Counted from the first letter of the stretch, positions 27,578 to 35,296 are shown. The stretch is 64,000 bases of DNA from Streptomyces halstedii (GCA_000720535.1 JOAZ01000016.1:1-64000), one strand, 5' to 3'. Notes: a model not told the origin generated them from the sequence alone. A program made the numbers and translations.

Positions 27578-28261
27578 ATGGCGCGGACAGCGGCGTACGA
27601 CCGGATCGCGGATTGGTACGAACGGGAGTTCCTGGGCGGCCCGGAGGCCGGGAGCACGGCGGGCAACCCGCTCGCTCTCGGGCCGCTCCTGGCCGGTCTG
27701 CTCGGTGGGGGCGGCGGGGCGACGTGCCTGGAGGTCGGCTGCGGTACCGGGATCCACGCGGCCGGGTTGCGGGAGCTGGGCTGGGCTCCCGTCGGTGTCG
27801 ATCTGTCCGCGGGCATGCTGCGTCACGCGCACGGGCGGCTGCCGGTCGTACGGGCCGACGCCGGGCGGTTGCCCGTACGGGACGGTTCGGTGCCCGCGGT
27901 CGTCACGGTGATGGCGCACACCGACATGCCCGACTACCCCGCCGTACTCCGCGAAGTCGCCCGCGTCCTGCGGCCCGGTGGCGTGTTCGTGCACGTCGGT
28001 GTCCACCCGTGCTTCTGCGGTGGTTTCGCCGACCGTTCGGACGCGGAGGCGGTGGTGGTGCGGCCCGGCTATCTGGACACGGCCCGGACCACCGTCTCCT
28101 GGTCGGACCAGGGGCTGCGCGACAAGGTGGGGGCGGGGCATCTGCCACTCGCCGGTCTGCTCAACGGCTTCCTCGACGCCGGGTTCACGCCCGAGAGGTT
28201 TGCCGAGCACGGTGCTCCCACGCCGGTCGTCATGGCGGTGAGGGCGCGCAAGGCGGGGTGA
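27578..28261 (+). CDS. class I SAM-dependent methyltransferase
   Basis: A 227-aa protein beginning MARTAAYDRIADWYE. The SAM-binding motif I is CLEVGCGTGIHAAGLRELG, motif II/III region VGVDLSAGMLRHA, then VLREVARVLRPGGVFVHVGVHP. These match the Methyltransf_11/25 type. No substrate can be inferred: the neighbours are glnA and an SDR. The ATG was chosen at the start of the typical YDxIAxWY opening. Confidence 0.87.
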   Translation: MARTAAYDRIADWYEREFLGGPEAGSTAGNPLALGPLLAGLLGGGGGATCLEVGCGTGIHAAGLRELGWAPVGVDLSAGMLRHAHGRLPVVRADAGRLPVRDGSVPAVVTVMAHTDMPDYPAVLREVARVLRPGGVFVHVGVHPCFCGGFADRSDAEAVVVRPGYLDTARTTVSWSDQGLRDKVGAGHLPLAGLLNGFLDAGFTPERFAEHGAPTPVVMAVRARKAG

Positions 28262-28306
28262 GCCGCCCGGCTCGCGCGCCCGGGTGCCGCTGCGGCCCGG
28301 GGCTGG

Positions 28307-29131
28307 TCAGCCTCGCGGTGTGGTGGCCGCTGCGGCGATGACGCCTCCGTCGACGAGGAGGTCCGTGCCCGATATGAAGCTCGCGGCGGGGCCGAGCAGG
28401 AAGTCCGCGGCGGCGGCGATGTCGGCGGGGGTGCCCGCGCGGCGGGCGTTGGAGGACTCGATCATCGCCCGCATGTGGGCGCCGTGTTCTCCGGCCAGCT
28501 CCTGCTGCCCCATGGGGGTGGAGATCACCCCGGGGCTGATGGAGTTGATCCGGGCGCCCCTGGCGCCCCAGGTGGTGCTGGCCGCCTGGACGTGGAGCTG
28601 GTTCACCTTCTTGGCGAAGCTGTAGGCGGCGCCGGGGTGCGCGAAGCCGGTCTCGGCGGTCAGTGGGAGCGAGAGCAGCTGGTCGGTGGGGGTTGTGGTC
28701 AGCGTTCCGGCCTGCTCGGGGGTGAACGGCGGGTGTCCGTGGCCGGCCATGCTGGAGATGACCAGGCCCGCGCCGCCCTCGGCGACGACCTTGCCGAACT
28801 CCTCCAGGACCAGGGCGACACCGAGGAGGTCCACGGCGAGGATCGCGGCCACGGGCGCCTGTACCGGGGAGAGGCCCGCGGTGTGGACGACCGTGCGGAC
28901 CTCGCCCAGCGAGGACGCCTTCTCGGCCAGCGCGGTCACCGAGGCGCGGTCGGACACGTCGACCGCCTGCCGCGTGACGGTGTAGCCCTCGCCCACGAGC
29001 CGGTCGGCCGCCCCGTCGAGGAGCTTCGCGTCGAAGTCGGCGAGCAGCAGGTGGGCGGCGGGGTCGACGCGGCGGGCGATGGCCTGCCCCATGCCTCCGA
29101 CTCCGACGATCACGGCTACGTGCTGGGTCAT
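28307..29131 (-). CDS. SDR-family oxidoreductase
   Basis: A 274-aa short-chain dehydrogenase. The N-terminal glycine motif is unusual, VIVGVGGMGQAIARRV rather than TGxxxGxG. It then has DVSDRASV, HTAGLSP in place of the NAG motif, and an active-site region SSMAGHG...AAYSFAKKVNQLHVQ supplying Ser, Tyr and Lys. The C-terminus shows SPGVISTPMGQ and SFISGTDLLVDGGV, typical of classical SDRs. It is divergent from a TetR gene with a palindromic operator between, so the TetR protein probably represses it. Confidence 0.9.
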   Translation of the reverse strand: MTQHVAVIVGVGGMGQAIARRVDPAAHLLLADFDAKLLDGAADRLVGEGYTVTRQAVDVSDRASVTALAEKASSLGEVRTVVHTAGLSPVQAPVAAILAVDLLGVALVLEEFGKVVAEGGAGLVISSMAGHGHPPFTPEQAGTLTTTPTDQLLSLPLTAETGFAHPGAAYSFAKKVNQLHVQAASTTWGARGARINSISPGVISTPMGQQELAGEHGAHMRAMIESSNARRAGTPADIAAAADFLLGPAASFISGTDLLVDGGVIAAAATTPRG

Positions 29132-29194
29132 GGTGCCCTCCTGGACGCGCGGTCGTTCCGGGGCGGCGCTCCGTGCGCCACCCCCTCCATATAC

Positions 29195-29214
29195 ATTACG
29201 TGTCGTTCCGTAAT
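29195..29214. promoter_or_regulatory. palindromic operator between SDR and TetR genes
   Basis: ATTACG-n8-CGTAAT is a perfect 6-bp-arm inverted repeat in an AT-rich patch of the 110-bp divergent spacer. The layout (TetR gene divergent from an oxidoreductase, dyad between) is the classic TetR self-regulation arrangement. Confidence 0.7.
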
Positions 29215-29241
29215 GGAAAGGTAAGTGGCTAGACTTCCCGC

Positions 29242-29865
29242 ATGAGCGAGACCCCCCCACACGAGGCCCCCCGGCGCGGACGCCCCCGGAACGCGGCCAC
29301 GGACGAGGCCATCCTGGAGGCCACCCGGGACCTTCTCGGGCGCGGCGGATACGCCGGGGTGTCGATGGAGGCCGTCGCCGCCGAGGCGGGGGTGGGCAAG
29401 CCCACGGTCTACCGGCGCTGGGCGTCGAAGGGCGCCCTCGTGGCCGACGCCGTCCTGCGCAGCGGCGCGTTCGCGCCCGGCGACCAGGTGGAGGAGCCCG
29501 CCGACACCGGTGACGTCGAACACGATCTGCGGGCATGGGTCCGCGCGTACGCCGAGAAGATGGCGGCGCCCGGCATCACCCCGCTGCTGCTCGCCCTGAC
29601 CGCCGCGGCGGCGGAGAGCCCCGGCGCGGGCGACACCCTCTACCGCCGCCTCACCGGGCCCCGGCACCGGGCCCTGGTCGAGCGCCTGTGGGCGGGGGTG
29701 GCCGCCGGGCAGTTGCGCGCCGACCGCAGCCTGGAGGCCGTCGCCGACGCCCTGATCGGCGCGCTCCTCTACCAACTGCTCACGGGCAACGCCGCCACCT
29801 CGGCGGAACGCGCCGAGTCCCTGGTCGAGGCGTTCCTCGGCGGACTCCGGCCGGGAGGCCCCTGA
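29242..29865 (+). CDS. TetR-family transcriptional regulator
   Basis: A 207-aa regulator. The N-terminal HTH is RRGRPRNAATDEAILEATRDLL then GYAGVSMEAVAAEAGVGKPTVYRRWASKGALVADAV. The C-terminal ligand domain is TetR_C_16-like, with RALVERLWAGVAAGQLRAD. It is divergent from the SDR gene and probably controls both genes through the ATTACG-n8-CGTAAT site. The ligand is unknown. Confidence 0.9.
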   Translation: MSETPPHEAPRRGRPRNAATDEAILEATRDLLGRGGYAGVSMEAVAAEAGVGKPTVYRRWASKGALVADAVLRSGAFAPGDQVEEPADTGDVEHDLRAWVRAYAEKMAAPGITPLLLALTAAAAESPGAGDTLYRRLTGPRHRALVERLWAGVAAGQLRADRSLEAVADALIGALLYQLLTGNAATSAERAESLVEAFLGGLRPGGP

Positions 29866-29983
29866 GGCCCGCCCGGGCACCGGCGCCCGCCCCGGCCCCT
29901 CCCCCGCCCCGGCGCCCACCCCGGCCCGTCGTCGCGGGAGGTGAAGGGCGGCACGGGACGCGCCACGGGCCTACCATCGCCGG

Positions 29984-30827
29984 ATGCCGGGCTCGCTCTC
30001 GTACACACGTCGGACGCTGCGCGTCGTCAGACGATCCGTCGCCGTCGCGGTCAGTGGCCGCGCGCTCCTCGGGGTCGTGCGGCTCGTCGCGCCCGCCACC
30101 GCCGGTGCTGAGGGCCGGCCTCCCAAGGTCGAACGTCAACTCACCTTTCTGCGGCAGGCGTTGGACGACGGCGCTGTGGATGAGGCCCAACAGCTCTTCC
30201 CCGAGGGCCATTTCTTCCTCCACGCCCTGTACGGCCTGAGCCGGGCCGAGGCCGGGATGCGGCTGCCCGAGGGACAGACGCGGGCCGCGTCCCTGCGGGA
30301 AGCCCGCTGGGCGCTGGACCAGTTGGAGTCCGAGGCCGGGAGGTCGCCCTTCAGCCCCTCGCTCGTCCCGTCGTACGGGGTCTTCTACCGAGGCTGGACG
30401 AACTGGCTGCGGGGCGCCGTACTCGCGCTGCAACCCGCCGGCGCGCGCGATCCGGCGGAGGTGCGCCGGTTCGACGAGGACTCGGCCGCCCTCGGGGCCG
30501 CGTTCGACGCCTCGCCGACGCCCTTTCTCGCGAGCTGTCCGGGGCAGGCCTGGCCGGTCGACTCGACCGTGGCGCGCCTTCGGGCTGCTGCCGATCGGTG
30601 ACGCGTTCCTGGCCTGGTCGAAGACCGCGCGTCCCTGGGTCGCCCCGGCTCCCGATCCGCCTCCCGCGACCGTGTCGGGCTGGTGGCGGGTGCCGTGGGT
30701 GTCGCTGCTCGTCCTGCTGGGTACGGCCCCGTGGGCGCCCCTGGCCGTACGCCGGTGGCGGCGGCGGGGCCGGGTGGGGCCGGTGGCGCCGCGGCCGGTG
30801 GCGGTGCCGCTCAGCTCAGGTCGATGA
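29984..30827 (+). pseudogene. conserved membrane protein gene with large internal deletion and frame change
   Basis: The first part reads MPGSLSYTRRTLRVVRRSV and continues to CPGQAWPVDSTVA, then stops after a nonsense tail at 30601. Directly across the join, another frame (from about 30576) continues AFGLLPIGDAFLAWSKTARPW and ends with a hydrophobic helix (VPWVSLLVLLGTAPW) and an Arg-rich tail at 30827. As I recall the Streptomyces family, these two parts are normally separated by a longer segment of perhaps 150 residues in one frame. The gene thus appears to have lost its centre. The N-terminal part is 205 aa if translated. It overlaps the 3' end of the convergent SUMF1-like gene by 17 bp. 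Confidence 0.72.
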
Positions 30828-31620
30828 CCGGGCGCGCGGTGACGTACTCGCACGCCTCTTCGTCCTCCTGGTCGTCGAGGAGGTCGGCCATGGACCGGCT
30901 GCGGTGGGCGGTGGCCAGCGGGAGCCATTCCAGGAAGGTGCCGTAGCCGCCGCAGGCCGCCTCGCCGCCGTCCCCGCCGTATACGGAACGGGGGTCGGAG
31001 GTCAGCTCCGCGGAGTCGTAGACGTCGAAGGCGACGCGCAGCCCGAGGGCGTTCGGAAGGCGGTGCGGGCCGGTGCCGTCGGTGCCGTACGGGACGGTGT
31101 CGGCCGGGTGGGCGTCGCCCCAGTGGAACAGGGTCGTGGCGCCCGCGCCGCAGGCGTGTTCCCACTCCTCGGGGCTCGGGAGCCGCAGACCCCGCTCGGC
31201 GAGCAGTCCCGGGACCAGGTCGGGTGCCCCGGGGAGCGGGGCGGCCCGAACGGCCATCAGGACGGTGGGCAGAGTCGCCGTACGCCGGGGGCTCATCACC
31301 CGCGCCAGGTGGTCGCGCGGGTCCTCGTCGAAGCCGAAGCCGCCCGCCAGGCTCTCCTCGCGGTAGGAGGCGAGCTGCTCGGGAAGCGGCTGCCAGGCCT
31401 CCGGGTCGAAGCCGACGGTCACCGTGCCGCCGGGTATCAGCGCGTAGGTGTCACCGGCCCGTTCGATCAGGGCGCGGTGCGGGGTGCCACCGAGGTGGGG
31501 AGCGGCGTCCAGCCGGACGAACCGGCCGTCCACCCGGTGGGCGGCCTCCTCGGCACACCGTGTGGCCGTGTCGCGGTCCAGGGCGCGCCAGCGGTCGAGG
31601 GTCAGGCCGGTGAGAGACAT
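30811..31620 (-). CDS. SUMF1/formylglycine-generating-enzyme-like protein
   Basis: A 269-aa soluble protein starting MSLTGLTLDRWRALDRD. The C-terminal half has the FGE-sulfatase-fold signature LPSPEEWEHACGAGATTLFHWGD, followed by PNALGLRVAFDVYDSAEL. No sulfatase lies nearby, and the FGE copper-site cysteine pattern is not clearly present, so it is probably a structural relative rather than a formylglycine-generating enzyme. An upstream in-frame ATG would add 21 residues, but the chosen ATG better fits the domain. Confidence 0.78.
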   Translation of the reverse strand: MSLTGLTLDRWRALDRDTATRCAEEAAHRVDGRFVRLDAAPHLGGTPHRALIERAGDTYALIPGGTVTVGFDPEAWQPLPEQLASYREESLAGGFGFDEDPRDHLARVMSPRRTATLPTVLMAVRAAPLPGAPDLVPGLLAERGLRLPSPEEWEHACGAGATTLFHWGDAHPADTVPYGTDGTGPHRLPNALGLRVAFDVYDSAELTSDPRSVYGGDGGEAACGGYGTFLEWLPLATAHRSRSMADLLDDQEDEEACEYVTARPVIDLS

Positions 31621-31705
31621 GGCGTGCAGTCTGGCATCCGCCTCTGACACCGCGTCCATGCCCCGGAGGGGCACTCGGGGCACGGACGGGGCGTGGACGG
31701 GTGGG

Positions 31706-31975
31706 TCAGCGGCCGTAGCGGATCAGGGCGCGCACCATGCGGCAGGTGGTGTCGGACGGCGGGTGGATGGCGAGCCGCCCGGCCATCGCGTGGATCCGGG
31801 CGTTGTCGGCGCTCGACGGGTGGTGGACGCCGGTGTCGAGCAGGGCTATCGCCAGCCGCATGGCCTTCAGGCGGCGGTTGTGCGAGACATACCACTCGCG
31901 GGGCCGGCCCGCGGGGAGCGGGGCCTTCCGCAGGGGTTGGTGCAGCGGCTCGGTCGTGGCTGTGGCAACGGCCAT
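31706..31975 (-). CDS. small conserved hypothetical protein (89 aa)
   Basis: Begins MAVATATTEPLHQPLRKAPLPAGRPREWYVSHNRRLKAMRL (segment for recognition only; key part REWYVSHNRRLKAM). A basic soluble protein with no membrane segment, ending DTTCRMVRALIRYGR. I recognise it as a short Streptomyces-specific protein without known function. Codon bias is normal. The promoter would lie in 31976-32085, shared with the divergent ArsC-like gene. Confidence 0.7.
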   Translation of the reverse strand: MAVATATTEPLHQPLRKAPLPAGRPREWYVSHNRRLKAMRLAIALLDTGVHHPSSADNARIHAMAGRLAIHPPSDTTCRMVRALIRYGR

Positions 31976-32094
31976 TCGGCAACCTCCAGGCACTGGGTGG
32001 AACCCTCACGAACTGCCTCCATTTTACCGCCCACCACTGACAATCGGGCCTGGCCAGAGGCTATTTCGGCGGTCACTCCCGTACCGTGGACACC

Positions 32095-32454
32095 ATGGAG
32101 ATCTGGATCAATCCCGCCTGTTCCAAGTGCCGCGGTGCGGTGGATCTGCTCGACGCCGAGGGTGCCGAGTACACCGTCCGCCGCTATCTGGAGGACGTCC
32201 CCTCCCCCGACGAGATCCGCGACGTGCTCGGCCGGCTCGGACTCGATCCGTGGGACATCGCCCGGACCCAGGAGCCGGTCGCGCGGGAGCTGGGCGTCAA
32301 GGAGTGGCCGAGGGAGACCGGTTCGCGTGAGCGGTGGATCACGGCGCTGTCCGAGCACCCGGAGCTGATCCAGCGGCCGATCATCACCGCCCAGGACGGA
32401 AGCGCCGTGGTGGCCCGGACGGACGAGGCGGTCAGGGACGCGCTGGGACGGTGA
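32095..32454 (+). CDS. ArsC/Spx-family thioredoxin-fold protein
   Basis: A 119-aa protein of the arsenate reductase/Spx type. The N-terminus is MEIWINPACSKCRGAVDLLD with a CxxC pair (Cys9, Cys12) in the redox position, and later LIQRPIITAQDGSAVVAR with the cis-Pro loop typical of ArsC. No arsenic resistance genes are adjacent, so a role in arsenate reduction is uncertain. GTG at 32086 is an alternative start three codons upstream. No strong ribosome site is visible for either. Confidence 0.85.
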   Translation: MEIWINPACSKCRGAVDLLDAEGAEYTVRRYLEDVPSPDEIRDVLGRLGLDPWDIARTQEPVARELGVKEWPRETGSRERWITALSEHPELIQRPIITAQDGSAVVARTDEAVRDALGR

Positions 32455-32532
32455 GGAACTCCTCGGTACAGCGGGCGAGTTCGGCCGCGGCGGGGCGGCG
32501 GGGCGGCTGCCGGGGCGGCGGTCACCGCCCCT

Positions 32533-32575
32533 CCGTTCAGGCGGGCCCCGGTCCGCCCCGCTCCCGTTCAGGCGG
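32533..32575. repeat. short direct repeat spanning the Gfo/Idh gene stop
   Basis: CCGTTCAGGCGG occurs at 32533-32544 and 32564-32575, period 31. The right copy contains the stop codon of the oxidoreductase gene (TCA on this strand). It lies in a convergent spacer like the other stop-spanning repeats. Confidence 0.6.
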
Positions 32576-33512
32576 TCGCCCGGGCGAGCTCCGCCTCGGC
32601 CTGGGCGAGCACCTCCGTCAGGCGGAGCCCGAACCGTACGTCGCAGGGGTGCGCCACCCCCGTACGCGCCGCGTCGGTCAGCGCGTCCACGGCCCGGTGG
32701 AAGGCGTCCAGGGCGCCACCACCGCCCGGGGGCAGGGCGGACACCCCGTGCTCGCCCCGGAATTCGACCTCCGTGCCCGCCGCGCCCAGCGGCGCGTCCA
32801 GGGCGAGCGTGACCGTGCTGGACGCGCCGGAGGTGTGGCGGAGCACCAGATGCGTGGCGTCGGCCGGCCCACGGGCCGCCACCACCTCCGTCACATCGCC
32901 GAGGACCGGCATCAGCACCGACAGGGCGTGCGGCCCGCAGTCCCACAGGCCGCCCTTCTCCCGGCGCCAGGGCGAGGCGGCGAACGCGTTGTCGGTGCCG
33001 GGGGCGAACAGCGCGGCGAGCCAGGTCGCGCGAGCGGTGAACCAGCCTCCGGCGGCGGCCTGTTCGGCGATCCAGTCGGCCGTACCGGCGGCGAACCGGA
33101 GGGTGCAGAAGACCACCGAGGCCACCTGGGCCCGTGCGGCGGCCTCGGCGACCTCGCGGGCCGCGGCCACGGTGGTGGCCACCGGCTTGTCCAGCAGCAG
33201 ATGGCAGCCGGCGGCGGCCGCACGGGCGGCCAGCGGCGCCTGGACGTCCGGCGGTACGGCGAACGCCACCGCGTCACTCGCGGCGAAGAGCGCGTCGAGG
33301 CCCTCCTCGCCCGTGTACGCCTCGGTGCCGTGGGCGGCGGCGAGGACCTCCGCCGCCTCGGGCCGCCGGCCCCAGACTCCGCCGAGTACGGCACCGGGGT
33401 GGGCGGCGAGCGCCGGGGCGTGGGTCAGGCGGGCCCAGGGTCCCGCCCCGACGAGTCCGACGCGCATCGGTGTTCCGGGGGCGGCCGGGCCGGAAGGTGC
33501 TGGTGTGGTCAT
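32568..33512 (-). CDS. Gfo/Idh/MocA-family oxidoreductase
   Basis: A 314-aa NAD(P)-dependent oxidoreductase. The N-terminal Rossmann motif is MRVGLVGAGPWARLTHAPALAAHPGA (key GLVGAG). It then shows VAFAVPPDVQAPLAARAAAAG and the family-signature lysine motif LLDKPVATT. The C-terminal half is the alpha/beta sugar-type domain with GGLWDCGPHALSVLMPVLG. The substrate is unknown; typically sugars or inositols. Fifteen residues precede the core, so an internal ATG at 33467 is a possible alternative start. Confidence 0.88.
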   Translation of the reverse strand: MTTPAPSGPAAPGTPMRVGLVGAGPWARLTHAPALAAHPGAVLGGVWGRRPEAAEVLAAAHGTEAYTGEEGLDALFAASDAVAFAVPPDVQAPLAARAAAAGCHLLLDKPVATTVAAAREVAEAAARAQVASVVFCTLRFAAGTADWIAEQAAAGGWFTARATWLAALFAPGTDNAFAASPWRREKGGLWDCGPHALSVLMPVLGDVTEVVAARGPADATHLVLRHTSGASSTVTLALDAPLGAAGTEVEFRGEHGVSALPPGGGGALDAFHRAVDALTDAARTGVAHPCDVRFGLRLTEVLAQAEAELARATA

Positions 33513-33622
33513 GCGGCCAGTGTGCCCGGTGGTGCCCGGCACGGAACGTATCCGGTTCGCCACCGGCGGCAGGACTCCGGGCGGGCGGGCGCCGGGCCTC
33601 GCGACCACCGGCGAAAAGCCCG

Positions 33623-33660
33623 GTAACACCAGGTTCACACACGGGCAACGGCCGGGAAAT
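33623..33660. promoter_or_regulatory. GlnR-box array upstream of glnII
   Basis: Four pentamers with exact 6-bp spacing: GTAAC-n6-TTCAC-n6-GCAAC-n6-GAAAT, centred about 75 bp before the glnII start. It has the same layout as the glnA array, so both synthetase genes should belong to the GlnR regulon. Confidence 0.82.
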
Positions 33661-33715
33661 CGCGTCTTGCCAAGCTGCGCGGTAGAGACCGCAGCACCCG
33701 CAAAGGATGGCTTCC

Positions 33716-34750
33716 GTGACGTTCAAGGCTGAGTACATCTGGATCGACGGCACCGAGCCGACCGCCAAGCTTCGCTCCAAGACCAGGATCATGGCCGGGA
33801 GCCCCACCGAGGACGTGGCGGACCTCCCCCTGTGGGGCTTCGACGGTTCGAGCACCGGCCAGGCCGAGGGCCACGCCTCCGACCGGGTTCTCAAGCCGGT
33901 CTTCCGCTGTCCGGACCCGATACGCGGCGGCGACGACGTCCTCGTGCTGTGCGAGGTCTTCGAGATCGACATGACGCCGCACGCGTCGAACACCCGCGCG
34001 GAGCTGCGTCCGGTGGCCGAGCGGTTCGAGGGCCAGGAGCCGGTCTTCGGCATCGAGCAGGAGTACACCTTCTTCGACGGCCACCGCCCGCTCGGCTTCC
34101 CCGAGGGCGGCTTCCCGGCCGCGCAGGGCGGCTACTACTGCGGGGTCGGCTCGGACGAGATCTTCGGCCGCGACATCGTCGAGAAGCACCTCGACAACTG
34201 CCTCAGGGCGGGCCTGGGCCTCTCCGGCATCAACGCCGAGGTCATGCCCGGCCAGTGGGAGTTCCAGGTGGGCCCGCTGTCCCCGCTGGAGGTCTCCGAC
34301 CAGCTGTGGATCGCCCGCTGGCTGCTCTACCGCACCGCCGAGGACTTCGGTGTCTCGGCGACGCTGGACCCGAAGCCGGTCAAGGGCGACTGGAACGGCG
34401 CGGGCGCGCACACCAACTTCTCCACCAGGGCGATGCGCGAGGGCTACGACGCCGTGATCACCGCGTGCGAGTCGCTGGGTGAGGGCTCCAAGCCGCTGGA
34501 CCACGTCAAGAACTACGGCGCGGGCATCGACGACCGGCTGACCGGTCTGCACGAGACCGCCCCGTGGAACGAGTACAGCTACGGCGTCTCCGACCGCGGC
34601 GCGTCGGTCCGCATCCCGTGGCAGGTCGAGCGGGACCGCAAGGGCTACATCGAGGACCGCCGCCCCAACGCCAACGTCGACCCGTACGTCGTCACCCGGC
34701 TGATGGTCGACACCTGCTGCACCGCGCTGGAGAAGGCCGGCCAGGTCTGA
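33716..34750 (+). CDS. glnII: glutamine synthetase type II (eukaryotic-like)
   Basis: A 344-aa GSII. Motifs: MTFKAEYIWIDG, LWGFDGSSTGQAEG, FGIEQEYTFFDG, the substrate loop VMPGQWEFQVGPLSPLEVSDQLW, and KPVKGDWNGAGAHTNFST with catalytic residues. The GTG is preferred over the ATG three codons upstream because GGATGG sits at proper ribosome-site spacing before it and it matches the usual family start. Streptomyces carry this second synthetase for nitrogen limitation. Upstream is a full GlnR-box array. The stop codon is the first unit of a five-copy tandem repeat. Confidence 0.96.
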   Translation: MTFKAEYIWIDGTEPTAKLRSKTRIMAGSPTEDVADLPLWGFDGSSTGQAEGHASDRVLKPVFRCPDPIRGGDDVLVLCEVFEIDMTPHASNTRAELRPVAERFEGQEPVFGIEQEYTFFDGHRPLGFPEGGFPAAQGGYYCGVGSDEIFGRDIVEKHLDNCLRAGLGLSGINAEVMPGQWEFQVGPLSPLEVSDQLWIARWLLYRTAEDFGVSATLDPKPVKGDWNGAGAHTNFSTRAMREGYDAVITACESLGEGSKPLDHVKNYGAGIDDRLTGLHETAPWNEYSYGVSDRGASVRIPWQVERDRKGYIEDRRPNANVDPYVVTRLMVDTCCTALEKAGQV

Positions 34751-34872
34751 TCCCTCCGGTACCGGTCCGGTCGGATCCCTCCCGTACCGGTCCGGTCTGA
34801 TCCCTCCGGTACCGGTCCGGTCTGATCCCTCCCGTACTCCGGCCCGGTCTGATCCCTCCCGTACCGGTCCGG
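34746..34872. repeat. five-copy tandem repeat starting at the glnII stop codon
   Basis: Units of 25, 25, 25, 27 and 25 bp (consensus head TCTGATCCCTCCSGTACCGG) at 34746, 34771, 34796, 34821 and 34848. The first unit contains the TGA of glnII. Units differ mainly at one G/C position and by a 2-base insertion in unit 4. Each holds the palindrome GTACCGGTC or a close form. Confidence 0.93.
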
Positions 34873-35099
34873 TCAGGGGCGCCCACCGCCGTGGTACGCC
34901 CCTGACGCGTCCGGGCCCCTTTCGCCCCGCGGCGGGAGGGCTCCCACCGGGCGTTCCGGGCCGGTCGCAGCCGGTTCCAAGCCAGTTCGGGGCCGGTTCC
35001 GGGCCAGTTCGGGGCCGGTTCCGGCCGGTTCCGGTCCGGACCGTATCGACGGGTGAGAGGGCGCTGCGGCGCCGCCCCGGCATCTGCTTCAATGGGCGC
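34873..35099. other. non-coding region with a second direct repeat
   Basis: No credible gene. GCCAGTTCGGGGCCGGTTCC occurs twice (34981-35000 and 35003-35022, period 22), preceded and followed by partial GGTTCC units. The last 60 bp before the small ORF at 35100 should hold its promoter (AT-richer GCTTCAATG region). Confidence 0.6.
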
Positions 35100-35219
35100 A
35101 TGGCCAGCTTCCAGCACACCGCGTCGGGTCGCAGCGACCTCGAACCGTTCTGGCCCTCCCGTCAGCACCACGACTTCGACCGGGTGTGTTGCCGCGCGTG
35201 GAACGCGCAGGCCCTCTAA
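35100..35219 (+). CDS. candidate leader peptide (39 aa) with Cys-Cys near its end
   Basis: Reads MASFQHTASGRSDLEPFWPS then RQHHDFDRVCCRAWNAQAL and stops. Two adjacent Cys codons are followed by Arg, then Trp, near the 3' end. A tight hairpin (GCCGCC-TTC-GGCGGC) begins 2 bp after the stop codon, and the winged-helix gene starts 78 bp downstream. The Cys-codon-then-hairpin layout recalls actinobacterial cysteine-responsive leader peptides, but no sulfur gene is downstream. It may instead be a small protein of its own. I faintly recall similar short ORFs before this regulator in other Streptomyces. Confidence 0.5.
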   Translation: MASFQHTASGRSDLEPFWPSRQHHDFDRVCCRAWNAQAL

Positions 35220-35220
35220 A

Positions 35221-35235
35221 GCCGCCTTCGGCGGC
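35221..35235 (+). promoter_or_regulatory. hairpin after the candidate leader peptide
   Basis: GCCGCC-TTC-GGCGGC, a 6-bp stem with 3-base loop, lies immediately after the short ORF and is followed by another CTTCGG. It could be an attenuator or a chance GC hairpin. Confidence 0.45.
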
Positions 35236-35296
35236 CTTCGGCCCGCGCGCACGACGTACGTCCCTCGACGACTCCTCGCGCGAAAGAGCTGACTCC

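Noticed and set aside
25211-28210. A 999-codon minus-strand frame across glnA
   Set aside because: Only the first part (RDD protein) is a gene; the rest is antisense to glnA and the methyltransferase.
34746-34872. CRISPR array
   Set aside because: The units are head-to-tail without spacers, and there are no cas genes. It is a simple tandem repeat.
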